From NCBI RefSeq assembly GCF_000337595.1, contig NZ_AOIL01000042.1, forward strand, positions 183,558 to 247,557: 64,000 nt of DNA. The letters run 5' to 3'. Made by a program: the position numbers and the translations under genes. Below are positions 9,634-18,495 of this stretch, one piece after another (position 1 is the stretch's first letter; each line of letters opens with the position of its first letter). Origin of the DNA: Natrialba taiwanensis DSM 12281. GTDB taxonomy: Archaea; Halobacteriota; Halobacteria; Halobacteriales; Natrialbaceae. Under the pieces are notes generated by a model. The model was not told the origin of the DNA and did not search any database. It saw only the letters and a program-made list of their open reading frames with translations.

Positions 9634-10273
9634 CGACCTCCCCGCCGGCGTCGAACGCCACCCGTTCGACGGCACGGATCGACTCGCCACCCGCGGCGAC
9701 CCCGTCTACGGCGAACCCACCGACGGCGACTGGCGCGCCTGGAACCCCACCCGCTCGAAACTCGGTGCCATGCTCGAACTCGAGATGGACACCGGACTTG
9801 AGGGCGGCGACGAGGAGACCGTCCTCTATCTCGGCGCGGCCAGCGGGACGACGGTGAGCCACGTCGCCGACTTCGCCGGCCCCACCTACGCCGTCGAGTT
9901 CGCCGCGCGACCCGCGCGGGACCTCCTCGAGACGGCCGCCTCGCGTCCCCGGCTGTTCCCGTTGCTCGCGGACGCCCGCAAGCCGGCGACCTATGCCCAC
10001 GTCGTCGAATCGAACGTCGACGCCATCGTCCAGGACGTTGCGACGCGCGGCCAGGCCCGCGTGGCGCTCGAGAACCGCCGGTTCCTCGCCGACGACGGCC
10101 GACTGCTGCTCGCCATCAAGGCACGTAGCGAGGACGTGACGCGCGACCCCGAGGACGTGTTTGCAGACGTGCGCGCTGAACTCGAGGCGGAGTACGAGAT
10201 ACTGGAGACGAGCCGGCTCGAGCAGTACCACGCGGATCATCTCGGAGTTGTGGCCCGACCGCGGTCCCAGTAG
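9626..10273 (+). CDS. flpA: Fibrillarin-like rRNA/tRNA 2'-O-methyltransferase
   Basis: 215 residues from the ATG at 9626, which overlaps the nop5 stop; the open frame upstream is only read-through. SAM-binding motif I is YLGAASGTTVSHVADF (about residues 65-80), followed by YAVEFAARPARDLLE, LLADARKPATYAHVVE and AIVQDVATRGQA, the canonical fibrillarin blocks with the catalytic Lys/Asp residues. It transfers a methyl group from SAM to the ribose 2'-OH at sites chosen by C/D guide RNAs, working with Nop5 encoded just upstream. Confidence 0.95.
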   Translation: MSDDLPAGVERHPFDGTDRLATRGDPVYGEPTDGDWRAWNPTRSKLGAMLELEMDTGLEGGDEETVLYLGAASGTTVSHVADFAGPTYAVEFAARPARDLLETAASRPRLFPLLADARKPATYAHVVESNVDAIVQDVATRGQARVALENRRFLADDGRLLLAIKARSEDVTRDPEDVFADVRAELEAEYEILETSRLEQYHADHLGVVARPRSQ

Positions 10274-10368
10274 GGCGGCAAGCAGGGTGGGAAGTAGCTG
10301 GAAGCCGTTCGACGATCCTGTTACAGAAAGACCATATATCGTGGTGACGGACAGTCGCACAGAGACGA

Positions 10369-11616
10369 ATGAACGGACCGTGCGATCGGCGAACGTTTGT
10401 GACAAGTGCAGCGACCGGCTGTCTGCTCGGCCTGGCGGGGTGTCTGTCCGGATCGAGCGAGAAGGTAAGCGTCGACGACGCGACGCCGGACGTACCGTCG
10501 CCCGATCCGGACGCGAGCGTCTCGTGGGAGACGTTCCAGTACGACGCGGCGAACACGGGCGTTGCGCCGGGTGCAGGTCCGGCCCCCGGATCGTCCGGCG
10601 AAGTCGTTTCTCGGTGGGAGTTCGAGACCGGCGGTGGCGTCTACAGCAGCCCGGCAGTCGTCGACGGGACGGTCTACGTCGGTAGCGACGACGGCTCGCT
10701 CTACGCGATTTCGGCGTCGTCGGGAACCGAGCGCTGGTCGTTCGAGACGGGCGACTCGATAACGAGCAGTCCGGCGGTGGTCGATGGGACGGTGTACGTC
10801 GGGAGCGGCGACGGCGGCGTGTACGCGATTCCGGCCGAGAGCGACGCCAGCAATGGAACCCCGACACCGAAGTGGCGCGTCGAAACTGACGGAGCGGTCG
10901 CCGGGAGTCCGGCGGTGGTCGACGGCGTGGTCTATGTCGGGAGTAACGACGACTACCTGTACGCGATCTCGGCGGCCGACGGCGAGATACTGTGGCGGTT
11001 CGAAACCGGCGGGTCGGTAATGCGCGCGCCTGCAGCCGTTGACGGGACCGTCTACGTCGCCAGTACCGACGGCTCGCTCTATGCGATCGATACCGGCTCG
11101 GAAACCGAGCGCTGGCAGTTGGAGACGGACGACCGAATCCAGAGTCGACCGACGGTCGCCGACGGGGTGGTCTACGTCGGCAGCAACGACAACACGATCT
11201 ACGCTGTCGAAGCCGACTCCGGCGAGATTCACTGGACGTTCCAAATCGAAGGTTCGGTAACGGCGAGCCCTGCTGTCACCGACCACGCGGTCTACGTCGG
11301 CGGATTCGATAACCGAGTTCATGCGCTCTCGCCTGCGGCCGGGTCCGAGTCGGCGGGTGACCAGCCGGCCGATCCAGCGAGCTATTTCTGGACCCACCGC
11401 GGCTTGAACGCCGTTCGAAGTAGTCCGGTCGTCGTCGGAGACGCGCTATATGTCGGCAACGAGGACGGCACCGTCACGTCGCTCTCGGCCGAGACGGGCG
11501 AGGAGAACTGGCAGTTCACCACGGGGAGGTGGGTTGCCGGGAGCCCCGCAGTCGTCGACGGTGTCGTCTACGTCGGAAGCGGCGATGGATCGGTGTATGC
11601 ACTCGAGGAAGCCTGA
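10369..11616 (+). CDS. Exported lipoprotein with PQQ/Pyrrolo-quinoline-like beta-propeller repeats
   Basis: 415 residues. The N-terminus has a twin-arginine motif (CDRRTFVTSAATG, RR at 7-8) and a lipobox LAGC with Cys25, so it is probably Tat-exported and lipid-anchored. The rest is repeats of ~40 residues with the signature VVDGTVYVGSDDGSLYAIS...WSFETG, about seven to eight blades, as in PQQ-enzyme-like repeats and BamB. Such repeat proteins often bind no PQQ and act as binding or assembly scaffolds outside the cell. No catalytic motif is visible. It is convergent with trkH downstream, with only 32 bases between. Confidence 0.85.
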   Translation: MNGPCDRRTFVTSAATGCLLGLAGCLSGSSEKVSVDDATPDVPSPDPDASVSWETFQYDAANTGVAPGAGPAPGSSGEVVSRWEFETGGGVYSSPAVVDGTVYVGSDDGSLYAISASSGTERWSFETGDSITSSPAVVDGTVYVGSGDGGVYAIPAESDASNGTPTPKWRVETDGAVAGSPAVVDGVVYVGSNDDYLYAISAADGEILWRFETGGSVMRAPAAVDGTVYVASTDGSLYAIDTGSETERWQLETDDRIQSRPTVADGVVYVGSNDNTIYAVEADSGEIHWTFQIEGSVTASPAVTDHAVYVGGFDNRVHALSPAAGSESAGDQPADPASYFWTHRGLNAVRSSPVVVGDALYVGNEDGTVTSLSAETGEENWQFTTGRWVAGSPAVVDGVVYVGSGDGSVYALEEA

Positions 11617-11648
11617 TCCCGGCGATTAAAACGTACTGCTGTACGTGC

Positions 11649-13169
11649 TTACGACCGCCAGTACGCCTGCGTCAAGAGTACGAGTACCGGGAATATCTCG
11701 AGTCGGCCGAGCCACATGTACAGTACCATCAGGAGTTTTGAACTCCAGGGGAAACTCGCATAGTTTTCCATCGGTCCGACGGCACCGAAGCCAGGGCCGA
11801 TGTTGCCAAGCGTCGCAATCGATGCACTGACAAGGTCGATCGTCCCGATGTTGTATCCGATCCGGGCGGTGTCGACGGCAAGCAGCAGGATACCGACGAA
11901 AAAGAGCACGAAGTACAGGAGCGTAAACGCGTAGATTCCCCGGATCGCATCCTCGTCGAGGACCGAGCCGTTCATGCGAACGGGACGGACTGCCTCCGGG
12001 TGAATCGACGTGAACACCTCTCGTCGAAGCGATTTGAGGATGACCAGCCAGCGGAGCATCTTGATCCCGCCGCCGGTCGAACCCGTACTCCCGCCGAGAA
12101 ACATGACGAACAGCAAGAGCGCCTGTGCCGGACCCGCCCAGTTGTTGAAATCGGTACTCGCGTACCCGGTCGAGTTCATCATGGAGACGATCTGGAACGC
12201 GGCATGGCGGAACGCGGATTCGATCGAGTTGGAGAACCCGGCACCCGTCGTCTCGAAGAAGAGGATGCCCGTCCCGATGAGTGTAAACAGCGTGGCCGCG
12301 CCGAGATAGAATCTGAACTCGGTGTCACGGACCAACGCCCATCGGTCGCCCGAGATCATGTGCCACCAGAGGACGAAGTTGATGCCGGCGATGAACAGGA
12401 ACGGGACGAAGAGCCACTGAACGACAGGAGAGAAGGCTGCGATACTCTCTCCTTTGGGGGAGAAGCCGCCGGTTGGAAGCGCCGTCAGCCCGTGGGCGAT
12501 GGCGTTGTACAGGGTCATTTCCGTCGCGTACCCCGTGACCTGCAGACAGTACAACAGCACGATAAAGAGGACGGTAAACCCGAGATACGCGAACCAGAGG
12601 ACGCGGGCCGTCTCCGCAATATGTGGTGTGAGCTTCGAAATTCCGGGGCCGGGCGTCTCGGCTTCCATTAACTGCGCCCCACCGACGGCAAGTTGGGACA
12701 GGATCGCGACGGCGAGGACGATGATTCCCATGCCGCCGAGCCACTGGGTCAGCTGTCGCCACATCATGATGGCGTGGGAGTGTTCCTCGACGGAAATCGT
12801 CTCCATCACGGTCGCGCCGGTCGTCGTGAACCCGCTCATGCTCTCGAAGATCGCATTGATCGGCTGTGCGATGCTGCCGGTTCCTGCAAGGATGTATGGC
12901 AGAGCTCCGAAGAGCGTCGCAAACAGCCAGGTGAACGCGACGACGAAGAACGCTTCCCGCGCGCCCGGTTTTGGATTCGGATCGAGTTCTCGAAGGACGA
13001 GTCCGAACGCGGCGGTGACAACCATCGAGACGACGAATTCCAAGAGGTCTTCTCCACCGTACCAGAGTGAGACGAGAATGGGGAGGACGAATGCGACCGA
13101 GAGTAATGCGAGGAGCGTCCCCACTAACGCCAATCCGGCCCGCACGTCGACGTAGAGCCGCCGTCCCAT
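11649..13169 (-). CDS. trkH: TrkH-family potassium uptake channel subunit (copy 1)
   Basis: 506 residues with four repeated membrane-pore-membrane units. The pore loops are visible: ESMSGFTTTGATV, LTALPTGGFSP, MMNSTGYASTD and TLGNIGPGFGAVGP, each with the selectivity-filter glycine. The C-terminal loop GGSTGSTGGGIKMLR is family-typical. It conducts K+ across the membrane under control of the cytoplasmic TrkA ring. Its start overlaps the trkA stop by one base (TGATG), so the two are cotranscribed and translationally coupled. Potassium accumulation is the main osmotic strategy in salt-in haloarchaea. Confidence 0.94.
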   Translation of the reverse strand: MGRRLYVDVRAGLALVGTLLALLSVAFVLPILVSLWYGGEDLLEFVVSMVVTAAFGLVLRELDPNPKPGAREAFFVVAFTWLFATLFGALPYILAGTGSIAQPINAIFESMSGFTTTGATVMETISVEEHSHAIMMWRQLTQWLGGMGIIVLAVAILSQLAVGGAQLMEAETPGPGISKLTPHIAETARVLWFAYLGFTVLFIVLLYCLQVTGYATEMTLYNAIAHGLTALPTGGFSPKGESIAAFSPVVQWLFVPFLFIAGINFVLWWHMISGDRWALVRDTEFRFYLGAATLFTLIGTGILFFETTGAGFSNSIESAFRHAAFQIVSMMNSTGYASTDFNNWAGPAQALLLFVMFLGGSTGSTGGGIKMLRWLVILKSLRREVFTSIHPEAVRPVRMNGSVLDEDAIRGIYAFTLLYFVLFFVGILLLAVDTARIGYNIGTIDLVSASIATLGNIGPGFGAVGPMENYASFPWSSKLLMVLYMWLGRLEIFPVLVLLTQAYWRS

Positions 13170-14503
13170 CAGATCACCTGTGAGACCGTCTCGAGTACGG
13201 CCGCATCGACGAAGACGACGACGTGGTCGCCGGGTTGGATAACCGTCGTCCCGCGAGGTGTGATGAGTTTGCCACTACGCGAAATCGCACCGATTACGAC
13301 GCCATCCGGGAGTTCGGTCGTTGCATCGGAGATCTGCCGTCCCGAGAGGATGCTGTCCCCGCCGATCTCGACCTCGATCACCTCCGCCCGGTCGTGTTCG
13401 ACCATGGCGATTTTCTCCGTCTTGTCGGTTCGGGTGAAGCGAACGATCTCCTCCGCGGTCACCTCGCGCGGATTCACGGCCACGTCGATACCGACTGTCT
13501 CGAAGAGTTCGGCGTACTCGTGGTTCTCGATGACGGCGACTGTCCGGTCGACGCCGAGACGACGGGCCAGCAGGGAGACGAGCAGGTTCTTCTCGTCGCC
13601 GTCGAGGGCCGCGACGACGATGTCCGCCTCGTCGACGTGTTCGCGCGAGAGGAACTCGGCGTCGGTCGCGTCGTTTTCCATCACCATCGTGTTCGGCAGT
13701 TTCTCGGCGCACTCGCGGGCGCGGTCGTGCTCTTGCTCGATCAGGCGCGGGTGAAAGCCGTGCTCTTCGAACTCGCGGGCGGTCTGAAAGCCGATTTCGC
13801 TGCCGCCGACGATAACGACCTCCTCGGTGCTGTTGTCGTGCGTACAGACGATGTCATCGGCGAACCCGGAAACCGAGTCGGGGCTTCCGATAACGACGAC
13901 GCAATCGCCGGCCTGAATATCGGTTTCGCCCGTCGCGACGATCATCTTCTCATCGCGGAAGATTGCGGCGAACGTCAGCGAATCGTACTGGTCCGCCTCG
14001 CTGACCGTCGAGTTGGCGACCGGACTATTCGAGCCGATTTCGAACTCGACCATGTGAACGAGTCCCCCTGCGAACATCTTGACGTCCTGTGCGGCGGGAA
14101 GCCCGGAGATACGAAAGATCGTCTGCGCGGTAAGCAAGTCCATACAGACCATGAAATCGACGCCGAACGCTTCCTGGGACCCGGTCCAGGTTTCGAGGAG
14201 TGTTCGCCGTCGCACGCGGGCGATCGTAAACGTTTCACCGGCCGCCTTCGCGGCCCCGCAGATGACGACGTTCGATTCGTCGTCGTCCGTGCAGGCGATG
14301 ACCAGTCCCGCCCGTTCGATACCGGCCTCCTGCAAGGTCCCGATTTCGGTGCCGTCTCCCTGAATCGCCAACACGTCGAGTGAGTACGTGAGTTCCTCGA
14401 CGGTGTCCCCGTCTCGGTCGACGACGACGACCTCGTGTGTCTGCTCTAGATTCGCAGCGATCGAGCGACCGACCCTGCCAGCGCCGACGACGATTACGCG
14501 CAT
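13169..14503 (-). CDS. trkA: TrkA potassium channel regulatory protein, two RCK units
   Basis: 444 residues with two tandem RCK units. Each begins with a Rossmann nucleotide-binding motif (MRVIVVGAGRVGRSIAANL at the N-terminus; VVIVGGSEIGFQTAREFEE at about residue 228) and ends in a TrkA-C domain (for example EIGSNSPVANSTVSEAD and EVEIGGDSILSGRQISDA). It binds NAD(H)/ATP and gates the partner TrkH encoded immediately downstream. Double-RCK length is normal for TrkA. Transcription probably starts near the inverted repeat about 100 bases upstream. Confidence 0.95.
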   Translation of the reverse strand: MRVIVVGAGRVGRSIAANLEQTHEVVVVDRDGDTVEELTYSLDVLAIQGDGTEIGTLQEAGIERAGLVIACTDDDESNVVICGAAKAAGETFTIARVRRRTLLETWTGSQEAFGVDFMVCMDLLTAQTIFRISGLPAAQDVKMFAGGLVHMVEFEIGSNSPVANSTVSEADQYDSLTFAAIFRDEKMIVATGETDIQAGDCVVVIGSPDSVSGFADDIVCTHDNSTEEVVIVGGSEIGFQTAREFEEHGFHPRLIEQEHDRARECAEKLPNTMVMENDATDAEFLSREHVDEADIVVAALDGDEKNLLVSLLARRLGVDRTVAVIENHEYAELFETVGIDVAVNPREVTAEEIVRFTRTDKTEKIAMVEHDRAEVIEVEIGGDSILSGRQISDATTELPDGVVIGAISRSGKLITPRGTTVIQPGDHVVVFVDAAVLETVSQVI

Positions 14504-14933
14504 TCGTCGCTCACCTCATCCATGAACGCACCGTCGTTCGCCGATACTAGTGTATGTATCGATCACCGCTCGTACCAATCAAATACGAATTCGGAAGGAA
14601 ACTTATAACTCTATTTCTGAAAGCGAAAGTAGGTAGAGTTATATTCGGCCATTAGAAATACTGTCAGCAACACACAGATGCAGTTTCCATCGCAAACCGA
14701 GCGCTATCGCTGCGCTATCCCCCGCTTTGGGGCCCTGGCTCTTCTTCGACTGCCCTGTGCCAGCCGGACCGTCCCGATATCCAACCGATTATACTTCACG
14801 CCACACTACGCATCCACACGCGTTCACGGCACCTTTCGCACTACCACAACCCCCCTCTCCGCTGTCACTGACCACGGATCACGGATCACGGGCCACTGAC
14901 TACTGACTACTGAGCACCCATCACCCATTCACC
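14504..14933. other. Divergent intergenic region between two trk loci
   Basis: This 430-bp stretch separates the minus-strand trkA-trkH pair from the plus-strand trkA-trkH set and must hold promoters for both. An AT-rich block at about 14576-14665 contains the inverted repeat listed separately. The right third (14820-14930) is low-complexity, with the short motifs GGATCACGG and TGACTACTGA each repeated in tandem. I see no gene. Confidence 0.6.
14604..14643. promoter_or_regulatory. Perfect 10-bp inverted repeat containing TATA motifs
   Basis: TATAACTCTA at 14604-14613 is mirrored exactly by TAGAGTTATA at 14634-14643, with 20 bp between. Each arm carries a TATA-like core, one per strand, which suits a divergent promoter pair or an operator overlapping both promoters. 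It lies about 100 bp upstream of the minus-strand trkA start and 290 bp from the plus-strand one. Role is inferred from position and symmetry only. Confidence 0.55.
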
Positions 14934-15605
14934 ATGTATATCGTCATCGTCGGCGCAGGCAATATCGGATCGAACCTGATCGACCTCGCAATTGCGGACG
15001 GCAACGATGTCGTCGTCATCGAGGAGGACGACGAACAGGCAAGCGTCGTTGCGTCCGAGTACGACTGCCTCGTCCTCAACGCCGATGCGACCTCCCACAG
15101 CACCCTCGAGGACGCAACTATCGACCGTGCGGACGCCGTCATCACCACCACGAACATCGACGCCGTCAACATCATGGTCATGTTGCTCGCACAGGAACAC
15201 GACGTTCCGAACCTCGTCAGCGTCGTCCACGACCCCGAAAACCTCCCTGTCTTCGAAAAGATCGGCGTCACCCTCATCGAAAACCCACAGCGGCTGATCG
15301 CCGACTACCTCTATCACTCGATTCGCTACCCGAACGTCAGCGACTTCATCGAACTCGAAGATGACACTGAACTCGTGGAGTTGACTGTCACCGAAGATGC
15401 GCCGATGAGCGGCGAACCGCTCAAAACGGCCACGAGTTCAGGCGTGCTTCCCGACGGGTGTCTCGTCGTCGCGCTCAAACGAGGCGAGGAGATCCGAGCG
15501 CCGAAAGGGGAGACGATCATCCACCCGGGTGACCAGGTCACGGTGTTTACGGACGATGTCGCACTGGCTGATGCAGTTGCAGCGTTTACGGGCGATCACC
15601 CATAG
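14934..15605 (+). CDS. trkA: TrkA-family potassium regulator, single RCK unit
   Basis: 223 residues: one RCK_N domain starting MYIVIVGAGNIGSNLIDLAI with the GxGxxG nucleotide site and acidic ribose-binding residues (VVVIEEDDEQ), then one TrkA-C domain (VELTVTEDAPMSGEPLKT, about residues 145-220). Half the length of the neighbouring two-unit TrkA, so it must assemble as a higher oligomer to form the gating ring. The stop is 2 bases before trkH, so both are in one operon. Confidence 0.94.
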   Translation: MYIVIVGAGNIGSNLIDLAIADGNDVVVIEEDDEQASVVASEYDCLVLNADATSHSTLEDATIDRADAVITTTNIDAVNIMVMLLAQEHDVPNLVSVVHDPENLPVFEKIGVTLIENPQRLIADYLYHSIRYPNVSDFIELEDDTELVELTVTEDAPMSGEPLKTATSSGVLPDGCLVVALKRGEEIRAPKGETIIHPGDQVTVFTDDVALADAVAAFTGDHP

Positions 15606-15607
15606 TA

Positions 15608-17149
15608 ATGCAGTACGAGACAGTCGGGCGGGACGTGGGCCGGATCGTGCAGGTCGTCTCGCTGATGGCGTTTCTCTCCATTCCGGTCGCACTCATCAAT
15701 GGCGAGTTCTACGCGGTGCCGGCGTTCGCGGTTTCGGGGGCCTTGATGCTGGCGATCGGGGTGGCGCTCGCTCGCACGTTCATCGATGCGCCCGATCCGG
15801 GCAAACGCCACGGGATGCTCATCGCGGCGACGGCCTGGGGAGTCATCGGCGTCCTCGGCGCACTTCCGTTCTTGCTGATCGCGTGGACGATCACCCTCGA
15901 TCCGTTTCCGGCCTGGCTGAACACGCCGGGAATTACCGAGACGACCGCTGCCTTTCGGCTGCCGCTCAACGGTATTTTCGAAAGTATGAGTGGCTTTACC
16001 GGCACCGGGTTGACGATGGCCGCGGTCGAGGAGGACCTTCCGCGGTCGCTGCACTGGTGGCGGTCGTTTATCGAGTGGGTCGGCGGCGTCGGCGTCATCG
16101 TGCTCACGGTGGCTATCCTCGCACGGCCCGGAAGCGGTTCGTTGACGCTCTACGAGAGCGAGGCCCGGTCGCAGAAGATCCATCCCAGCATCGTTTCGAC
16201 GGTCCGTGAAATCTGGAAACTCTATCTCGGATTTACGCTCGCCGGAATCGCACTGTTCGTCGTCGTCGACATGCCGATGTGGGACGCGATCAACCACGCG
16301 ATGACGGCTATCGCAACCGGCGGCTTCTCGGTCCGCGCCGCGTCGATCGGCTCCTACGGTAATCCACTGATCGAGTACGCCGTCATCCCGGTTATGGTCG
16401 CCGGCAGCATCGCGTTCCCGATCCACTACCTCATCCTCAAAGGCGAGATTCGAAACATCTACGCGGATCTCCAGACGAGATGGGTGCTCGGCTGGTTCGC
16501 CCTCGGTGGAGTCGCATTAACTGCCGTGTTGCTGCTCAACCAGCAGTACGAGGGGATCGAAGCGACGTTTCGGACCGCGCTGTTCCAATTCGTTTCTGCG
16601 ACCTCGAACGCGGGATTCGGGACGACGACGATCGGAAACGGAACGGAACGCGCCTGGACGACCGGTGCGACGTTACTCGTCTGTCTCGGCATGCTGACCG
16701 GTCCGGCGGCCGGTTCGACTGGCGGCGGTCTCAAACTCATCCGCGTCGCCACGCTGATCAAGGGAACGCTGTGGCAAATCCAGAGCGTGTTCGTCCCCGC
16801 AAGTGCGGTTCGACAGCTCGAACTCGGCGATCGAACGCTCGACGAAGAACAGATCCACCGCGAGTTCACGGAGGCCGCGATCGTCCTCATCCTCTGGCTT
16901 GCAGTTCTCGCGCTCGGGATCGCCGTTTTCCTGTGGGCGCTCGCTCCGGACTATCCGCTCGAATACATTATTTTTGAGGTGATGAGCGCACAGAGCACCG
17001 TCGGACTCGATGCGGGTATTACCGGACCGGAAATGCCGACCGTCCCGAAGACGATGCTGATCTTCAATATGTGGGTTGGTCGTCTGGAAATCATCCCCGT
17101 TGCTGTGTTGCTAAGTGCTGTCCTCCGTAATGGGACCCACTCGGCGTAG
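15608..17149 (+). CDS. trkH: TrkH-family potassium uptake channel subunit (copy 2)
   Basis: 513 residues with four pore repeats: ESMSGFTGTGLTM, MTAIATGGFSV, SATSNAGFGTTTI and SAQSTVGLDAGI. The first filter differs from copy 1 (GFTGTGLT instead of GFTTTGAT), so ion selectivity or affinity may differ. The conserved GPAAGSTGGGLKLIRV loop is present. It follows trkA by 2 bases and is followed by an Lrp/TrkA-C regulator. Function: K+ import gated by the adjacent RCK protein. Confidence 0.93.
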   Translation: MQYETVGRDVGRIVQVVSLMAFLSIPVALINGEFYAVPAFAVSGALMLAIGVALARTFIDAPDPGKRHGMLIAATAWGVIGVLGALPFLLIAWTITLDPFPAWLNTPGITETTAAFRLPLNGIFESMSGFTGTGLTMAAVEEDLPRSLHWWRSFIEWVGGVGVIVLTVAILARPGSGSLTLYESEARSQKIHPSIVSTVREIWKLYLGFTLAGIALFVVVDMPMWDAINHAMTAIATGGFSVRAASIGSYGNPLIEYAVIPVMVAGSIAFPIHYLILKGEIRNIYADLQTRWVLGWFALGGVALTAVLLLNQQYEGIEATFRTALFQFVSATSNAGFGTTTIGNGTERAWTTGATLLVCLGMLTGPAAGSTGGGLKLIRVATLIKGTLWQIQSVFVPASAVRQLELGDRTLDEEQIHREFTEAAIVLILWLAVLALGIAVFLWALAPDYPLEYIIFEVMSAQSTVGLDAGITGPEMPTVPKTMLIFNMWVGRLEIIPVAVLLSAVLRNGTHSA

Positions 17150-17253
17150 CCGAACGCCGGCTCGCCGTTTCACTTTCGTGTGACACTGACTATCCGTGCT
17201 GTTTTCGCATCGAAAATATAGCCCCCGTCGCGTATTGGATCGACGTACCGTAG

Positions 17254-17262
17254 TTATATATT
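17254..17262 (+). promoter_or_regulatory. TATA box of the Lrp/TrkA-C regulator
   Basis: TTATATATT is centred about 27 bases upstream of the ATG at 17285. That is the spacing expected when an archaeal transcript starts at or within a few bases of the start codon, so the mRNA is predicted to be leaderless. It separates this gene transcriptionally from trkH, which ends 105 bases earlier. Confidence 0.7.
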
Positions 17263-17284
17263 CTCTCGTCACACAGAAATATCC

Positions 17285-18079
17285 ATGGGACACGGGACCG
17301 ACGGTAGTTACCGACTCGATGAAATCGATCGTCGAATCATCTATTCGTTGATGACTGATGCTCGGAACACGTCGGCCCCCGCGATCGCCGAGGATGTCAG
17401 CGTCTCCGGGGCGACGATCCGAAACCGAATCTCCCAACTCGAAGACCACGACATCATCGACGGCTATCACGCAACCGTCGACTTCGAACACGCCGATGGC
17501 TCGCTGATGAATCTCTTTCTCTGTCACGCACCGTTCGGCGATGTCGAGGGGCTCGCCCGTCGAATCGGCACGATTCCGGGCGTCATCAACGTCCGCGAGC
17601 TCATGGGCGGCCGGATGAATCTCCACGTCCTCGCCGTCGGCACGAACACGAGCGACCTGCGACAGATCGGTCGTGAACTCGCGACCTTAGACGTCGAAAT
17701 CGAAGACGAGTTCCTCATGCAGAACGAACACGACTTCCCCTACGGTCCGTACGGTCCGGCTGACGATCACCGCCGCGAACCGCTGGCGGATTCCATCAGT
17801 CTGACCGGCGGTGCCGAAGTGGTCGAGGTGACCGTCCACGAGGAGGCCCCGATTGCCGGGCGCACGCTCGAGACGGCAGCGGACGACGGTATCCTCGAAG
17901 AACAGACGCTCGTCATCGCGATCGAGCGCGACGATACGGTCATCACACCACACGGCGATACCGACATTAGACCCCACGATGTCGTGACGGTGTTCTCACC
18001 GAACGGCACCGACGAACCTGCACTCACGGGCTTTCGCGGGCCGGATGGGACCACACAGACGGCGACACGACTCACCTAA
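17285..18079 (+). CDS. Lrp/AsnC-type regulator with C-terminal TrkA-C domain (Trh type)
   Basis: 264 residues. Residues ~8-65 form an AsnC-type winged helix (DEIDRRIIYSLMTDARNTSAPAIAEDV...SGATIRNRI), ~75-150 an Lrp sensor-like ferredoxin fold, and ~180-255 a TrkA-C (RCK_C) domain beginning VEVTVHEEAPIAGRTLET. This fusion is known in haloarchaea as the Trh family. The RCK_C part probably senses a small ligand or ion state, letting transcription respond to the same signal as the potassium channels. Its place directly after trkA-trkH suggests it controls one or both trk loci, perhaps through the repeat at 14604. Confidence 0.85.
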   Translation: MGHGTDGSYRLDEIDRRIIYSLMTDARNTSAPAIAEDVSVSGATIRNRISQLEDHDIIDGYHATVDFEHADGSLMNLFLCHAPFGDVEGLARRIGTIPGVINVRELMGGRMNLHVLAVGTNTSDLRQIGRELATLDVEIEDEFLMQNEHDFPYGPYGPADDHRREPLADSISLTGGAEVVEVTVHEEAPIAGRTLETAADDGILEEQTLVIAIERDDTVITPHGDTDIRPHDVVTVFSPNGTDEPALTGFRGPDGTTQTATRLT

Positions 18080-18080
18080 G

Positions 18081-18341
18081 ATGCCACTCCACAAACTCCT
18101 CCCGGAGTTCCTCCAGCGGGAGGACGAGACGGCGAACGAGCCGGACGGGCCGGTCCTTCACGAGTGTCGACACTGCGGTTCGAAGTTCGATGACGCCCCG
18201 ACGACGTGTCCGGTCTGTGGGGCGAGCGAAATTGCAACCTACGAGTTCAGTAGTGAGCCTCCCGATGACTCTTCGAACGGGAACGAAACCGATGCTGCGC
18301 CGGATGAGACGGATACTGACGGAAATTCTGGGCCCGACTAA
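18081..18341 (+). CDS. Small zinc-ribbon protein
   Basis: 86 residues from the ATG at 18081, one base after the upstream gene's stop, so very likely cotranscribed with the Lrp/TrkA-C regulator. A rubredoxin-like zinc ribbon lies at residues ~27-50: CRHCGSKF followed by CPVCGASEI. The rest is acidic and disordered, with a DETDTDGNSGPD tail. Its function is unknown. Haloarchaea encode many such short zinc-finger proteins, some affecting biofilm or stress phenotypes. Confidence 0.85.
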   Translation: MPLHKLLPEFLQREDETANEPDGPVLHECRHCGSKFDDAPTTCPVCGASEIATYEFSSEPPDDSSNGNETDAAPDETDTDGNSGPD

Positions 18342-18495
18342 CAGTATACGAGGGCAGTGGAGAACGCTTCCAGTAGCTGCAGCCAATCGACCCGCCCTGT
18401 AAGTGAGACCGTGCGAAGTGACCGGGACACGAAGCGATAGCGCAACCGCAGACACCCGAACAGCTATCCGAGCCGCCGTCGAACTACCGTGCCAT

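Noticed and set aside
9233-10867. A 544-codon minus-strand open frame across nop5, flpA and the propeller gene
   Set aside because: It is antisense to three recognised genes, arginine- and proline-rich, and matches no family; long antisense frames are a by-product of high GC3.
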